From Methanobrevibacter sp. (GTDB taxonomy: Archaea > Methanobacteriota > Methanobacteria > Methanobacteriales > Methanobacteriaceae), in contig JAFRFB010000006.1 in the NCBI GenBank assembly GCA_017434555.1, forward strand, positions 1-64,000: a stretch of 64,000 bases of DNA, read 5' to 3'. A program made the position numbers and the translations under genes. Position 1 is the stretch's first letter; each line of letters begins with the position of its first letter. Positions 36,109 through 43,244 of this stretch are shown here, piece after piece. A model generated the notes under the pieces. The model worked only from the letters and a program-made list of their open reading frames with translations. It made no database searches and was not told the origin of the DNA.

Positions 36109-36481
36109 CATCCACCTCCAAATAAAAGATTCCATTACCAATTCTTAAATCAATAGTTCTACCATCTCTTCCTGTAAATACATCACACATATCTAATATT
36201 TCATCAGTCACAGATGTTCCCCTCAAAATACTATAATCATAATCTTTACTTTTAATGTGTATAAATATTTTTTCTTCCCTTAAATATTTTAACAATTCAT
36301 ACAGAGCACTAATTTGATGAAATGGTTCACCATTAATAATCCAAGCATTGGCTTTTTCTTTCATAATTTCACTTAGTCTATAAGTGGAGCATTCAAGGCA
36401 GTCGCCATAATTAGATATTTCAATTGATGCGATTTGGTTATGACTGCCAATAACCATTTCTTTATATCTAATTGTTTTCAT
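36101..36481 (-). CDS. Protein with degenerate radical-SAM/NrdG-like pattern
   Basis: 126 aa. Contains GDCLECSTYRL, then NGEPFHQISALYELLKYLREEKIFIHI and later CDVFTGRDGRTIDLRIGNG, reminiscent of anaerobic RNR activase (NrdG): a Cys pair, the GGEP-like strand and a D-V-F-x-G end. The expected CxxxCxxC is incomplete, so an FeS-based activity is uncertain. Tentative. Confidence 0.4.
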   Translation of the reverse strand: MKTIRYKEMVIGSHNQIASIEISNYGDCLECSTYRLSEIMKEKANAWIINGEPFHQISALYELLKYLREEKIFIHIKSKDYDYSILRGTSVTDEILDMCDVFTGRDGRTIDLRIGNGIFYLEVDDE

Positions 36482-36484
36482 TGA

Positions 36485-36691
36485 TTACCACTCCTCTTCT
36501 TCTAAATCTTCATCATCAAAATAATCGTCGTCTTCTATTTCTCTCTCATCTAATACTTCAACATATTCAATATCAGTATCATCAGATTCTTCCATATTTT
36601 CGGCAAGTTCTTTAGCGGCATCTTCATCTGCTGCTTCTACCCATAATCTTGTTTTCTTTGTTACTTCTACTAAATATTCTCTTTTCATCAT
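36485..36691 (-). CDS. Small acidic protein
   Basis: 68 aa ending in an acidic DDDYFDDEDLEEEEW tail; N-terminal half is basic-hydrophobic. Ribosome site AGGAGACAAATAATT before ATG. Could be a DNA-mimic or binding protein; unknown. Confidence 0.5.
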   Translation of the reverse strand: MMKREYLVEVTKKTRLWVEAADEDAAKELAENMEESDDTDIEYVEVLDEREIEDDDYFDDEDLEEEEW

Positions 36692-36693
36692 AA

Positions 36694-36948
36694 TTATTTG
36701 TCTCCTTTAAATTTTGGATGGTAATATTCACAAGGATATATATCCATTATTTTAATTCTATCATTCATACAATGTACTAAATTTTCATCATACGTCTTAA
36801 GATAATAATTTAATTTATTATCAAGCGCTTCATATGAGTTTATAATAAGTTCGTTTGTTAATTGACCCGGCATCTCTATTTCTGCACATATTGCACTTTT
36901 ATTTTCTTTTGCTTCTTCAAAAGCATTCTCTAAATCTTTTCTAGTCAT
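36694..36948 (-). CDS. Small unknown protein
   Basis: 84 aa from ATG 36948, which follows AAGGAG; a longer version to 36978 would overlap the next gene more. Has a Cys pair (SAICAEIEM, LVHCMND) and an ICPCEY-like end. Unknown. Confidence 0.5.
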   Translation of the reverse strand: MTRKDLENAFEEAKENKSAICAEIEMPGQLTNELIINSYEALDNKLNYYLKTYDENLVHCMNDRIKIMDIYPCEYYHPKFKGDK

Positions 36949-36949
36949 T

Positions 36950-37156
36950 TTATTCTCCTTCTTTTGATGTTGATTCATTATTAATTATAATTGTTGGTTC
37001 TTCTGGTTCTTGGTCACTATATACAACCATAGTTCCATTTATGCTATATTGAATATTCACCACAATCTTACATTCATCGCCTTGAATAAAATCATTAATT
37101 TCTTCTTCTAACTTTTCAAGTTCACTTTCTTTAAAAAACTTTACCTTTAGTTTCAT
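36950..37156 (-). CDS. Small unknown protein
   Basis: 68 aa, acidic (EELEKLEEEINDFIQGD), with VNIQYSINGTMVVYSDQ strand region. Overlaps 26 nt with the gene upstream. Function unknown. Confidence 0.5.
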   Translation of the reverse strand: MKLKVKFFKESELEKLEEEINDFIQGDECKIVVNIQYSINGTMVVYSDQEPEEPTIIINNESTSKEGE

Positions 37157-37481
37157 TTAACATACCCTCCATATAATATTCTTTATATTTAATTTCTACC
37201 AATTCACTTATTCTTGACATTGGTATAAAATATATATTCCTATCTTCAAATTCTAAATACATAGCAAATTTATGTATGGTACATTTATCTATATAATCAA
37301 GAGCTACTAATTTCATTGCTTCTTTAGCTCCTTTAACTGTTTCACATACTATTACTATATTTTTAGAGTTTTTATCCTTCATATTATTTAATTCTTCAAA
37401 TAATTTAAATATATCCCTATCTCCAGCTCTCTTATATGATTCTAATCTTTTAAGAGTTGTTAACTTGTGATAATCGTTCAC
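37131..37481 (-). CDS. First gene of the leftward small-gene operon
   Basis: 116 aa. GTG start at 37481 with GGAGG 5 nt upstream. Mixed alpha/beta with a strand NIVIVCETVKG followed by helix (AKEAMKLVALDY) that looks like a Rossmann-type beginning, but no nucleotide motif is seen. Driven by the promoter at 37525-37553. Confidence 0.6.
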   Translation of the reverse strand: MNDYHKLTTLKRLESYKRAGDRDIFKLFEELNNMKDKNSKNIVIVCETVKGAKEAMKLVALDYIDKCTIHKFAMYLEFEDRNIYFIPMSRISELVEIKYKEYYMEGMLNETKGKVF

Positions 37482-37524
37482 TTTATCCTCCTTCCATTTT
37501 GGTGTGCCACCTTATCATAATTAA

Positions 37525-37553
37525 ATACTATCATAAATTAATTAATTTGTCAA
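37525..37553 (-). promoter_or_regulatory. Consensus promoter for leftward small genes
   Basis: Minus strand TTGACA (37548-37553), 17 nt, TAGTAT (37525-37530) with TGA before it. Divergent from the promoter at 37561. Confidence 0.8.
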
Positions 37554-37567
37554 GAAAAACTTGACAA
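37547..37567. promoter_or_regulatory. Inverted repeat over both -35 boxes
   Basis: TTGTCAAG-AAAAA-CTTGACAA: the two divergent -35 boxes are 7 nt apart and symmetrical. A candidate operator or just two back-to-back -35 boxes; the extra G/C at each side adds slightly to the chance. Confidence 0.5.
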
Positions 37568-37589
37568 GATTCTAAATATATGTTATTAT
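37561..37589 (+). promoter_or_regulatory. Consensus promoter for a 42-aa gene
   Basis: TTGACA (37561-37566), 17 nt, TATTAT (37584-37589) preceded by TGT (extended -10). Followed by AAGGAGG and an ATG at 37619. Confidence 0.85.
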
Positions 37590-37618
37590 ATATTCATAAA
37601 AAGGAGGAACGAATAATT

Positions 37619-37747
37619 ATGGCTATATTATTAGCATTTGCATTATTTGCAATTAATACGACAAAAAATTATGATAAACCTGGAACAAAGAGAGCAATAT
37701 ATTTATCTCAATCATTTTCCAGAAAAGGTAATAGAAGATGGTATTAG
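37619..37747 (+). CDS. Short 42-aa protein
   Basis: Start ATG 37619 follows AAGGAGG (37601-37607). N-terminus is hydrophobic (AILLAFALFAIN) and the rest is basic (KRAIYLSQSFSRKGNRRWY), like a small membrane-anchored or secreted peptide. Has its own promoter and terminator, so is probably real. Function unknown. Confidence 0.65.
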   Translation: MAILLAFALFAINTTKNYDKPGTKRAIYLSQSFSRKGNRRWY

Positions 37748-37762
37748 TTATCATCTTTTTTT
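37735..37762 (+). terminator. Terminator of the 42-aa gene
   Basis: AAGATG - 11 nt - CATCTT followed by a T-run; it overlaps the gene end. Confidence 0.75.
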
Positions 37763-38101
37763 TATTTCCTTATAAAATAAGGGTTTAAATGGCATCTATA
37801 ATAATATAATGCATATTTTTATAATATAATGCATACTTACCAAAAAAAGGGTTGGTTGTTCGGCTTGGCCGTCTGGGTGTAGATTTCAGTTCCTTTACAC
37901 TTATTCTAAAAAAACTAAAATGTGTCCTATATATTCTTAAGGGAGACCTCCGGAAAACCGCATAAAATAAGGACTTTTTTAAAATTTTAGAACCTCAGTG
38001 GTGCTAAAATACCCCATTTAGGAAAAACCCAACTTAAAAAATGTGTAAAGTTAAACAATTAAAAAAGTGTAAAATTATGTAAAGTTTTGTGGTCACATTA
38101 A

Positions 38102-38149
38102 GCTCATAGCGTTGCTTCCCAAAAAGGCATAAGCGTTATGAGCGTTTTT
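38102..38149 (+). terminator. 12-bp hairpin with T-run
   Basis: GCTCATAGCGTT (38102-38113) pairs with 38132-38143 (two G-U pairs), then GTTTTTA. A good intrinsic terminator for a rightward transcript. Since no gene precedes it for 350 nt, it may end a non-coding RNA. Confidence 0.75.
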
Positions 38150-38195
38150 ATGTGGAAGTCGTTTTGCTTCGCTTTTGATGGCTCGCAAACGACAA

Positions 38196-38231
38196 TTCGG
38201 TGATTTGTGGAAATATTTTTCGGTGATTTGT
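38196..38231. repeat. Direct repeat TTCGGTGATTTGT
   Basis: Two identical 13-nt copies at a period of 23 nt (38196 and 38219), followed by a TTGTCA hairpin. Iteron-like arrangement. Only two copies, so weak evidence. Confidence 0.5.
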
Positions 38232-38480
38232 TATTGTCAGAAAATGACAAAACATTTGTGGTTTTGTGGTATACGTGAAAATATTATGTGGTGTCTGGTG
38301 GATGTTTTTATGTGATTTATGGTCACGGAAGGTGATGTGCTACCTTTATAAATGTTTGGCTCTTTGGTTTTTCTTTGTAAAATATCCCTATATTTACATT
38401 ATATTATACAATAAAAGTTATTCCCTCCACCCTTTAAAACTCTTCTTTTTTATATATAAAAAGCGACTTCTAAAGAAGTA

Positions 38481-38543
38481 TTTTTTTGGAGTATCTAAAA
38501 CACCATAAAAAAAGCAAGTGTTATTTTTTTATTACTTGCTTTT
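38481..38543. terminator. Terminators between control region and leftward genes
   Basis: On the minus strand AAGCAAGT (38534-38541 complement) pairs with ACTTGCTT (38512-38519) then T7, terminating the leftward genes. On the plus strand ACTTC-TAAA-GAAGT with T7 (38465-38487) gives a weak rightward stop. Confidence 0.7.
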
Positions 38544-38554
38544 AAATAGTTTCT

Positions 38555-38815
38555 TTAATATTCTATTATACTATAATTATTTTTTTCTGCTATTCTTTTT
38601 ATTAAATTAGTGTTTCTAGTAGTAGTCATACTATACTTTTTTTTATTTAAATATATTTTTTTATCATTTATTTTTTTACTTGCTATTACTGTATTATAAT
38701 TATACATATGCATTATATTATTATTACTATCTTTTATTATATATAGATTACTACTTTTTACATTATCATTATCTTTTAAAAACTCATTAATAAAATTATC
38801 TTTTTTAATTATCAT
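38555..38815 (-). CDS. Small protein of leftward triad
   Basis: 86 aa, Lys/Asn/Ile rich (MIIKKDNFINEFLKDND). It follows AGAAGAGGTGTAAATAT, the ribosome site style shared by all three triad genes. Last gene before the terminator. No homology recognised; two tandem promoters upstream feed it. Confidence 0.5.
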   Translation of the reverse strand: MIIKKDNFINEFLKDNDNVKSSNLYIIKDSNNNIMHMYNYNTVIASKKINDKKIYLNKKKYSMTTTRNTNLIKRIAEKNNYSIIEY

Positions 38816-38830
38816 ATATTTACACCTCTT

Positions 38831-39361
38831 CTATAATTCATTTATATTAATATTATCACTAAATAATATATAATTATTTTTTAAATACCATTGTAAAATA
38901 TTTATGGCATTTTTTGTATCAAATTGTTTTATAAACATATAATCAATTATATTATTATTACTATCTAATATTTTTTTATATAGTGAATAAAAAGTTATTT
39001 CATAATTTAAATATATACTTCTATTATGTTTTATATCATAAATGGCTTTTTGCAAGTTCTTTTTAGCTGTTTTTTCTGCATCTCTTCGGCTTGGTATATT
39101 TTTACTAATATCTATATATATTTTATCATTATCTTTTTTATCTATCCATACACCAATAAAATGATTATCATTATTAAAATTATCTAATATTTTTTTATAT
39201 TCTTTTATTTTATCTATCATTTTATTATAATCTTTAGTTATAAACTCATAACCCATTATAGACACCATAAACCCATTTTTTAAATTAGCATTTTTTAATT
39301 CTTTATTAATTGTTAAACCCTCATTTTTTATTATTTCATTTTTTAAAGTTTCTAAACTCAT
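38831..39361 (-). CDS. Unknown protein of leftward triad
   Basis: 176 aa. Has IWIDKKDNDKIYIDISKNIP, a strand-rich middle and helical end; N-terminus SLETLKNEIIKNEG. Shares the AGAGGTG ribosome site. The sequence around it is exceptionally T-rich. Unknown. Confidence 0.55.
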   Translation of the reverse strand: MSLETLKNEIIKNEGLTINKELKNANLKNGFMVSIMGYEFITKDYNKMIDKIKEYKKILDNFNNDNHFIGVWIDKKDNDKIYIDISKNIPSRRDAEKTAKKNLQKAIYDIKHNRSIYLNYEITFYSLYKKILDSNNNIIDYMFIKQFDTKNAINILQWYLKNNYILFSDNININEL

Positions 39362-39413
39362 TTTTTTACACCTCTTCTAATTTTATTTTTTTATTATTTA
39401 CACTTTTATTTTT

Positions 39414-39635
39414 TTAAAACTCTTCTTTTATGTTTATATATTCATCTATAAACTTTTTACTACTATATTTTTTTATTATAATATGATTAATAAAGATAAT
39501 ATTTAAAGTTATACTATAAAATAAATAACACTCATTTAATTCTGCTAATAACATAACATCTAGCATAATTAATATAACATTAATTGCATAAATAATATAA
39601 CTAACATTATCTTTTAAAACTCTTCTTTTTATCAC
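39414..39635 (-). CDS. Small membrane protein of leftward triad
   Basis: 73 aa with two predicted membrane segments (VSYIIYAINVILIMLDVMLL and SITLNIIFINHIII). The first gene downstream of two tandem promoters. Function unknown. Confidence 0.55.
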   Translation of the reverse strand: MIKRRVLKDNVSYIIYAINVILIMLDVMLLAELNECYLFYSITLNIIFINHIIIKKYSSKKFIDEYINIKEEF

Positions 39636-39668
39636 TTTTTACACCTCCATTTTTTATTATTTACACTT

Positions 39669-39730
39669 GATAAAGTTTTATTACTTGCTTTATCTAATAC
39701 TATTATATAATAAATATTTTTTTCTGTCAA
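39669..39730 (-). promoter_or_regulatory. Perfect promoter with GATAAAG inverted repeat (proximal)
   Basis: Minus strand TTGACA (39725-39730), 17 nt, TATAAT (39702-39707). The predicted transcript begins with CTTTATC/GATAAAG arms (39688-39694 and 39669-39675), a hairpin or operator just after the start site. Confidence 0.8.
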
Positions 39731-39778
39731 TAGTTTTTTAATAACTTTTTACATTTTTTTATTTATTATTTTTTTATT

Positions 39779-39839
39779 GATAAAGTGCTTTTTTTTCTTT
39801 ATCTACTAATATTATAATATAGATATCTTTAAAAGTCAA
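39779..39839 (-). promoter_or_regulatory. Second tandem promoter with the same repeat (distal)
   Basis: Minus strand TTGACT (39834-39839), 17 nt, TATAAT (39811-39816). Again followed by GATAAAG ... CTTTATC arms (39779-39785, 39797-39803) at the same place. The two promoters are an evident duplication. Confidence 0.8.
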
Positions 39840-39870
39840 TAGTATTTTATCATTTTTTTAATATTTTTTT

Positions 39871-39910
39871 ATGGCTTGTAAAGTATAGTTTTAAAATATT
39901 ATGATATAAT
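39871..39910 (+). promoter_or_regulatory. 40-nt element 1 (degenerate)
   Basis: ATGGCT block at 39871, a degenerate -35 block (AAGTATAG in place of GTGTATAG), TATGA before TATAAT (39905-39910). Spacing identical to the 12 others. It precedes about 250 nt of non-coding sequence, so may make an RNA. Confidence 0.65.
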
Positions 39911-40157
39911 AATAATGTATTAATTGATACATACACCAAAAAAACAAAAAAAGCAGAAACACCAAAAAAACAAGTGTTTAGCACTCTAAAATAATAACTG
40001 CTAATTATTAAATACTGCTAAACTTTAAAACTCCATAAATGCAACGGCTAAAAATGTGGGAGAATTAAAACGGCACGGCTTGTTTTGTGGGAGACTTGCA
40101 AGATTAAATGGCTTTTCTAAAATTGTGGTGGACTTTTCAAAAAAAGCAACAAAAAAA
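39911..40157 (+). other. Non-coding stretch between elements 1 and 2
   Basis: No gene or ribosome site. Contains short hairpins (TGTAT/ATACA, AAACAC/GTGTTT, AGTG/CACT) and recurring TGTGGGAG and CTCCATAAATGC words, also found at 40790-40870. Possible small RNA or leader; otherwise unknown. Confidence 0.45.
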
Positions 40158-40197
40158 ATGGCTAATCGTGTATAGTATCATAAATATATGATATAAT
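40158..40197 (+). promoter_or_regulatory. 40-nt element 2
   Basis: ATGGCTA, GTGTATAG, TATG-A-TATAAT in the fixed register. Drives the gene at 40226. Confidence 0.8.
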
Positions 40198-40225
40198 TAA
40201 AGCAGATGAAGGGAGAAGAAGAAAA

Positions 40226-40441
40226 ATGTATAATAAAGAAGTAAAAACTGAATTAATGAATATCTATAAAGATATTAAAAATGTTGACAATGAATTAGTA
40301 AATATTAAAATTGCTATTCATAATTTGGAGAAATTGGGACTTGATACAAAAGATTATTATAAATTACTTGATAATATTGGTATTGAGTTTAAGAAGTTCA
40401 AAGATTTTAATGAAGATTTTACAAAAGAAAAGTTAAAATAA
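40226..40441 (+). CDS. Small coiled-coil protein
   Basis: 71 aa. Lys/Asn/Asp-rich helix with IAIHNLEKLGLDTKDYY. Ribosome site AAGGGAG. First gene of the rightward early region, and ends 1 nt before element 3. Function unknown. Confidence 0.6.
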   Translation: MYNKEVKTELMNIYKDIKNVDNELVNIKIAIHNLEKLGLDTKDYYKLLDNIGIEFKKFKDFNEDFTKEKLK

Positions 40442-40442
40442 T

Positions 40443-40482
40443 ATGGCTAGAAGTGTATAAAATAAAAAATATATGATATAAT
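40443..40482 (+). promoter_or_regulatory. 40-nt element 3
   Basis: Same blocks and spacing. It starts right at the end of the previous gene and drives 40513. Confidence 0.8.
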
Positions 40483-40512
40483 AAAATTGTCAATGAAAGA
40501 GGAGATGATATT

Positions 40513-40779
40513 ATGACAATTATAACTAGAAATGAATATGATAATAAAGATTTTTCAAGATTATATGATAATTCTTGGAGTGGTGCTTTACAGACTTTAG
40601 ATGATATTGCAAATGCAGATTTAGAAGAAGAATTTATGGACTATTTAGAGGGTTTATTTGGAGATGAAGAAGTTGAAGATACAACTTTAAATGATTATAT
40701 TTGGTTTGAAAGAGATGAAATATATGAGGCTCTTGGACTAGATGAAAATGGAGAACTACCAAAAGAAGATGAAGAATAA
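40513..40779 (+). CDS. Small acidic protein
   Basis: 88 aa, very acidic (EEEFMDYLEGLFGDEEVEDTT, ends EDEE). GAGGAGATGATATT upstream. A DNA-mimic or regulatory protein is possible; nothing is recognised. Confidence 0.6.
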   Translation: MTIITRNEYDNKDFSRLYDNSWSGALQTLDDIANADLEEEFMDYLEGLFGDEEVEDTTLNDYIWFERDEIYEALGLDENGELPKEDEE

Positions 40780-40872
40780 AAAGAGTTTTGTGGAGTTCTT
40801 GGCTTAAAATAAAAGTCAAGTTCTCCATAAATGCTTAACTTGATTTTGTGGGAGTTTAAAACTCCAAAAAAG
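40780..40872 (+). other. Intergenic hairpins with CTCC/GGAG words
   Basis: Contains CTCCATAAATGC and TGTGGGAG, as in 40040-40070, plus GGAGT-TTAAA-ACTCC (40848-40866) and CAAGT...ACTTG stems. Repeated RNA-like module; function unknown. Confidence 0.45.
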
Positions 40873-41301
40873 ATGGAAAAAAATTGGAAGTGTAGGGAAA
40901 TGGAAAATAAATGGAAAGTAAATAGTCGTGGCTTATTAGATACGGCTCTAATGGAAAGCAATTTTGATGAACTGGACTATAATAATTCAAATGATATTGC
41001 TAACAATTCTAAAGGTATATTAAGGCTTTATGTTTACAATACAACGGAAAAAAGTTATAGATATGAATATTATTTTATTAAGGTTATCAAAAACAAGTAT
41101 TTTGGAAACTTATGTAATCATACTTTTAAAATGGAAGTTTTACAAGTATTAAAGGGAAATCACAGACAAGTGGGAGATATAATCACTAAAAACGGAAAAA
41201 TACTATATCATAATTATTTTGAAATAAGGAAAGCAAATGTATTTTGTAGAAATTGTAAACATAAACAAAAATATCAAAAAATTATGGCTATGAGTGTATA
41301 G
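40873..41301 (+). CDS. Unknown protein ending inside a promoter
   Basis: 142 aa from ATG 40873. C-terminal FCRNCKHK. The last codons (M-A-M-S-V-stop) are the ATGGCT...GTGTATAG part of element 4, so coding and promoter overlap. N-terminal start is not certain because no good ribosome site is visible. Confidence 0.5.
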   Translation: MEKNWKCREMENKWKVNSRGLLDTALMESNFDELDYNNSNDIANNSKGILRLYVYNTTEKSYRYEYYFIKVIKNKYFGNLCNHTFKMEVLQVLKGNHRQVGDIITKNGKILYHNYFEIRKANVFCRNCKHKQKYQKIMAMSV

Positions 41302-41323
41302 AATAGAAAAACAATGATATAAT
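41284..41323 (+). promoter_or_regulatory. 40-nt element 4
   Basis: ATGGCTA (41284), GTGTATAG, ATGA-TATAAT (41318-41323). Overlaps the upstream gene's 3' end and drives 41349. Confidence 0.8.
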
Positions 41324-41348
41324 GTTATTAGTTAAGGGAGATGAGACT

Positions 41349-41639
41349 ATGTTTGATTTGAATATATGTAAAGAAACAAACGACTTTTTAAAGGAAATAA
41401 GAAAAGAATTAAAGAATAAAGGCTATAATATGTCTATGAGTAGAACTAATAGATATATTGGGACAATGCACTTAAATTATGTAAATGAGTATTATACAAG
41501 ACCAAAAACAAATATTATGTTTGAAATTGAAAAAGATTTAGAAAATAATACAATGAGTGCAATGCTACATTTTAAAGATGAAAACGGAAAAAATGACTTT
41601 AAAAGAATAAGACTAGCAGATATTATAGATTTGGCTTAA
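41349..41639 (+). CDS. Small unknown protein
   Basis: 96 aa from ATG 41349; an earlier ATG lies upstream of the transcription start and is rejected. Arg/Lys-rich middle (MSMSRTNRYIGTMHLNY, abbreviated) may bind nucleic acid. AAGGGAG upstream. Unknown. Confidence 0.6.
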   Translation: MFDLNICKETNDFLKEIRKELKNKGYNMSMSRTNRYIGTMHLNYVNEYYTRPKTNIMFEIEKDLENNTMSAMLHFKDENGKNDFKRIRLADIIDLA

Positions 41640-41663
41640 AATGGAAAGTAGAGGGAAAATAAA

Positions 41664-41963
41664 ATGAGTATATACCAAAAAGGCAGTTATGAAAGAACAG
41701 ATGAAATTATTAAAGGCTTAGTAATATTTTGTGGAGTAGTCTTTATTCTTGGAGTAATTGCAATTACAATGGTAAATATTGAAAAGCAAACAGAAAAAGA
41801 AAAACAAGAGAAAGAACTTTATTGCAAGAGAATATTAATTGAAGAAGATTATATTGAAGTTGGTTGTGATGAAGTATTTAAAGAAGAAAAATGGTATATT
41901 GATTATATGGAATATATTGAAGATGAATATAAAAAGATAGGAGTTGAAAATAATGAAAATTAA
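41664..41963 (+). CDS. Single-span membrane protein
   Basis: 99 aa, with one membrane helix (IIKGLVIFCGVVFILGVIAI) at 16-35 and a cytoplasmic/charged tail with three Cys. Overlaps the start of the next gene. Unknown function. Confidence 0.6.
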   Translation: MSIYQKGSYERTDEIIKGLVIFCGVVFILGVIAITMVNIEKQTEKEKQEKELYCKRILIEEDYIEVGCDEVFKEEKWYIDYMEYIEDEYKKIGVENNEN

Positions 41964-42210
41964 AAAGATTTTGGAAATAAGTTTACAACATAGAGATGAA
42001 GTTGAAAAAGCAATTAAGTTTAATGCAGAAAATAACTATGAATATATTTTAGTAGATGATAATAATTTGATTAAATATGACACTTTGGCTTATTTATTGA
42101 GAGTTGGTTATCAAATGAATATTTATGCAGATATGGTGGAATTAAGACATAAAAACTATAATTTTGACAATGAAAAAGTAAAGGAAGATGAAGAAAATGG
42201 AAAAAAATAG
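41953..42210 (+). CDS. Unknown acidic protein
   Basis: 85 aa from ATG 41953, with AGGAG about 9 nt upstream. Helix-strand pattern (VEKAIKFNAENNYEYILVDDNN). Overlaps its neighbours by a few nucleotides. Unknown. Confidence 0.55.
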   Translation: MKIKKILEISLQHRDEVEKAIKFNAENNYEYILVDDNNLIKYDTLAYLLRVGYQMNIYADMVELRHKNYNFDNEKVKEDEENGKK

Positions 42211-42529
42211 ATTTTTAGATTATATAATGCAGTTTAAAAAAGATTTAGTTGAAACAGAAAAGACTATTGAAGAAGATTATGATTTTTTAGAGGGAAATTG
42301 TGGGACACTTGCTTATATCGGCTTAAATTATAGTTTTGAACTTGCTAATATTGGTTTTGAACTTGGTTATAGTAATTGGGTTTTTGATATAAGAGGAGAT
42401 TTTGAAAATATCAAAAAAGAGTTTAATTCATTAATTATAGAAAATGAAAAAATTGAAAAATTATTCAATGATAAAGAATTGGAAATTATATCAAAAAGAA
42501 TATTAAATTGCAAAGAAAATATGGCTTAA
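42197..42529 (+). CDS. Unknown protein ending in element 5
   Basis: 110 aa. Its stop (ATG GCT TAA) lies in the ATGGCT block of element 5. Acidic, Tyr/Gly-rich (GLNYSFELANIGFELGYSN). Start 42197 preferred over 42188 for spacing. Unknown. Confidence 0.6.
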   Translation: MEKNRFLDYIMQFKKDLVETEKTIEEDYDFLEGNCGTLAYIGLNYSFELANIGFELGYSNWVFDIRGDFENIKKEFNSLIIENEKIEKLFNDKELEIISKRILNCKENMA

Positions 42530-42560
42530 TGTGTATATAATGGAAAATAAATGATATAAT
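42521..42560 (+). promoter_or_regulatory. 40-nt element 5
   Basis: ATGGCTT variant at block 1, GTGTATA, ATGA-TATAAT (42555-42560). Drives 42598. Confidence 0.8.
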
Positions 42561-42597
42561 ATAATTGTAAAGAAAAAGGAAAGAGAGATGAAATCTT

Positions 42598-42792
42598 ATG
42601 AAATACAGATATGAAGTGAGATTTGAAGAAGAAAATGTTATAAAAACATTGAAATTAGAAGATAAAAATACATTAGACTATATCGTAAAAGAACTTGAAA
42701 ATAAAGGAATAATGTATGTAGTTATTAAAATTGTAGATGAAAGAGATAAAGACCATTTACAATGGAAATTACATTGTTTACTAGATTTTTAA
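42598..42792 (+). CDS. Small beta-type protein
   Basis: 64 aa. KYRYEVRFEEENVIKTLKL starts as a beta strand; the end HLQWKLHCLLDF is hydrophobic. Ribosome site AAAGGAAAGAGAG. A stand-alone domain, unknown. Confidence 0.6.
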   Translation: MKYRYEVRFEEENVIKTLKLEDKNTLDYIVKELENKGIMYVVIKIVDERDKDHLQWKLHCLLDF

Positions 42793-42799
42793 TAAAAAT

Positions 42800-42839
42800 A
42801 TGGTTAAATGTGTATAGAATAAAAAAGTTATGTTATAAT
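42800..42839 (+). promoter_or_regulatory. 40-nt element 6
   Basis: Block 1 is ATGGTTA (one change); GTGTATAG and TGT-TATAAT conserved. Drives 42864. Confidence 0.8.
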
Positions 42840-42863
42840 TAATATGTAAAGGGAGATGATATT

Positions 42864-43232
42864 ATGGAAATTAGAACATTAAAAATTGGAAAAAGAGTTT
42901 GGCAATTAGTAAATGAAAGTTGGAGTAATTCAAATGGTTGGGGACATAAAACAAATGTTATAAGAAACGGCTTTGATTTTGGAGAAACAAAAACAAAATA
43001 CTTAAATAGAACTTGGGAAAGTTATACATACCAAAGTAATATGTTTAAAGCAGTAAATAACATAAAAGCAGATGAACTTAACAGATTTATTGAAAGCTAT
43101 AAATATAAAAACAATGTTGATAGATTTAAAAAGGGAGAAAAAGAACAAGTTATCAAAGATTTTGAAAAAACAGAAATTGCTAGAGATTTAAATAAATTAT
43201 ACAAAGCAATAGAAACTAGACAATTCAGTTAA
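42864..43232 (+). CDS. Unknown Trp/Asn-rich protein
   Basis: 122 aa. Tyr/Trp-rich middle (WQLVNESWSNSNGWGHKTN) and Lys-rich helical end. AAGGGAGATGATATT upstream. Unknown. Confidence 0.6.
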   Translation: MEIRTLKIGKRVWQLVNESWSNSNGWGHKTNVIRNGFDFGETKTKYLNRTWESYTYQSNMFKAVNNIKADELNRFIESYKYKNNVDRFKKGEKEQVIKDFEKTEIARDLNKLYKAIETRQFS

Positions 43233-43244
43233 GGAGTGATTTTG

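Larger units (their letters stand above)
37763..38554 (+). other. Non-coding control region with hairpins and repeats
   Basis: About 790 nt without a credible gene. It has a tandem ATAATATAATGCATA repeat (~37800-37835), a GC-rich tract (37845-37900), a 12-bp hairpin with T-run (38102-38149), a stem GTCGTTT...AAACGAC (38158-38193), two copies of TTCGGTGATTTGT (38196-38208 and 38219-38231), and a TTGTCA-GAAAA-TGACAA hairpin (38234-38250). The rest is AT-rich. It could be an origin, a non-coding RNA or a packaging signal. Confidence 0.55.

Noticed and set aside
38266-38508. 80-codon plus-strand frame in the control region
   Set aside because: Aromatic/Cys-rich, with no ribosome site and running into terminator hairpins; composition unlike neighbouring genes. 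Probably not a gene.
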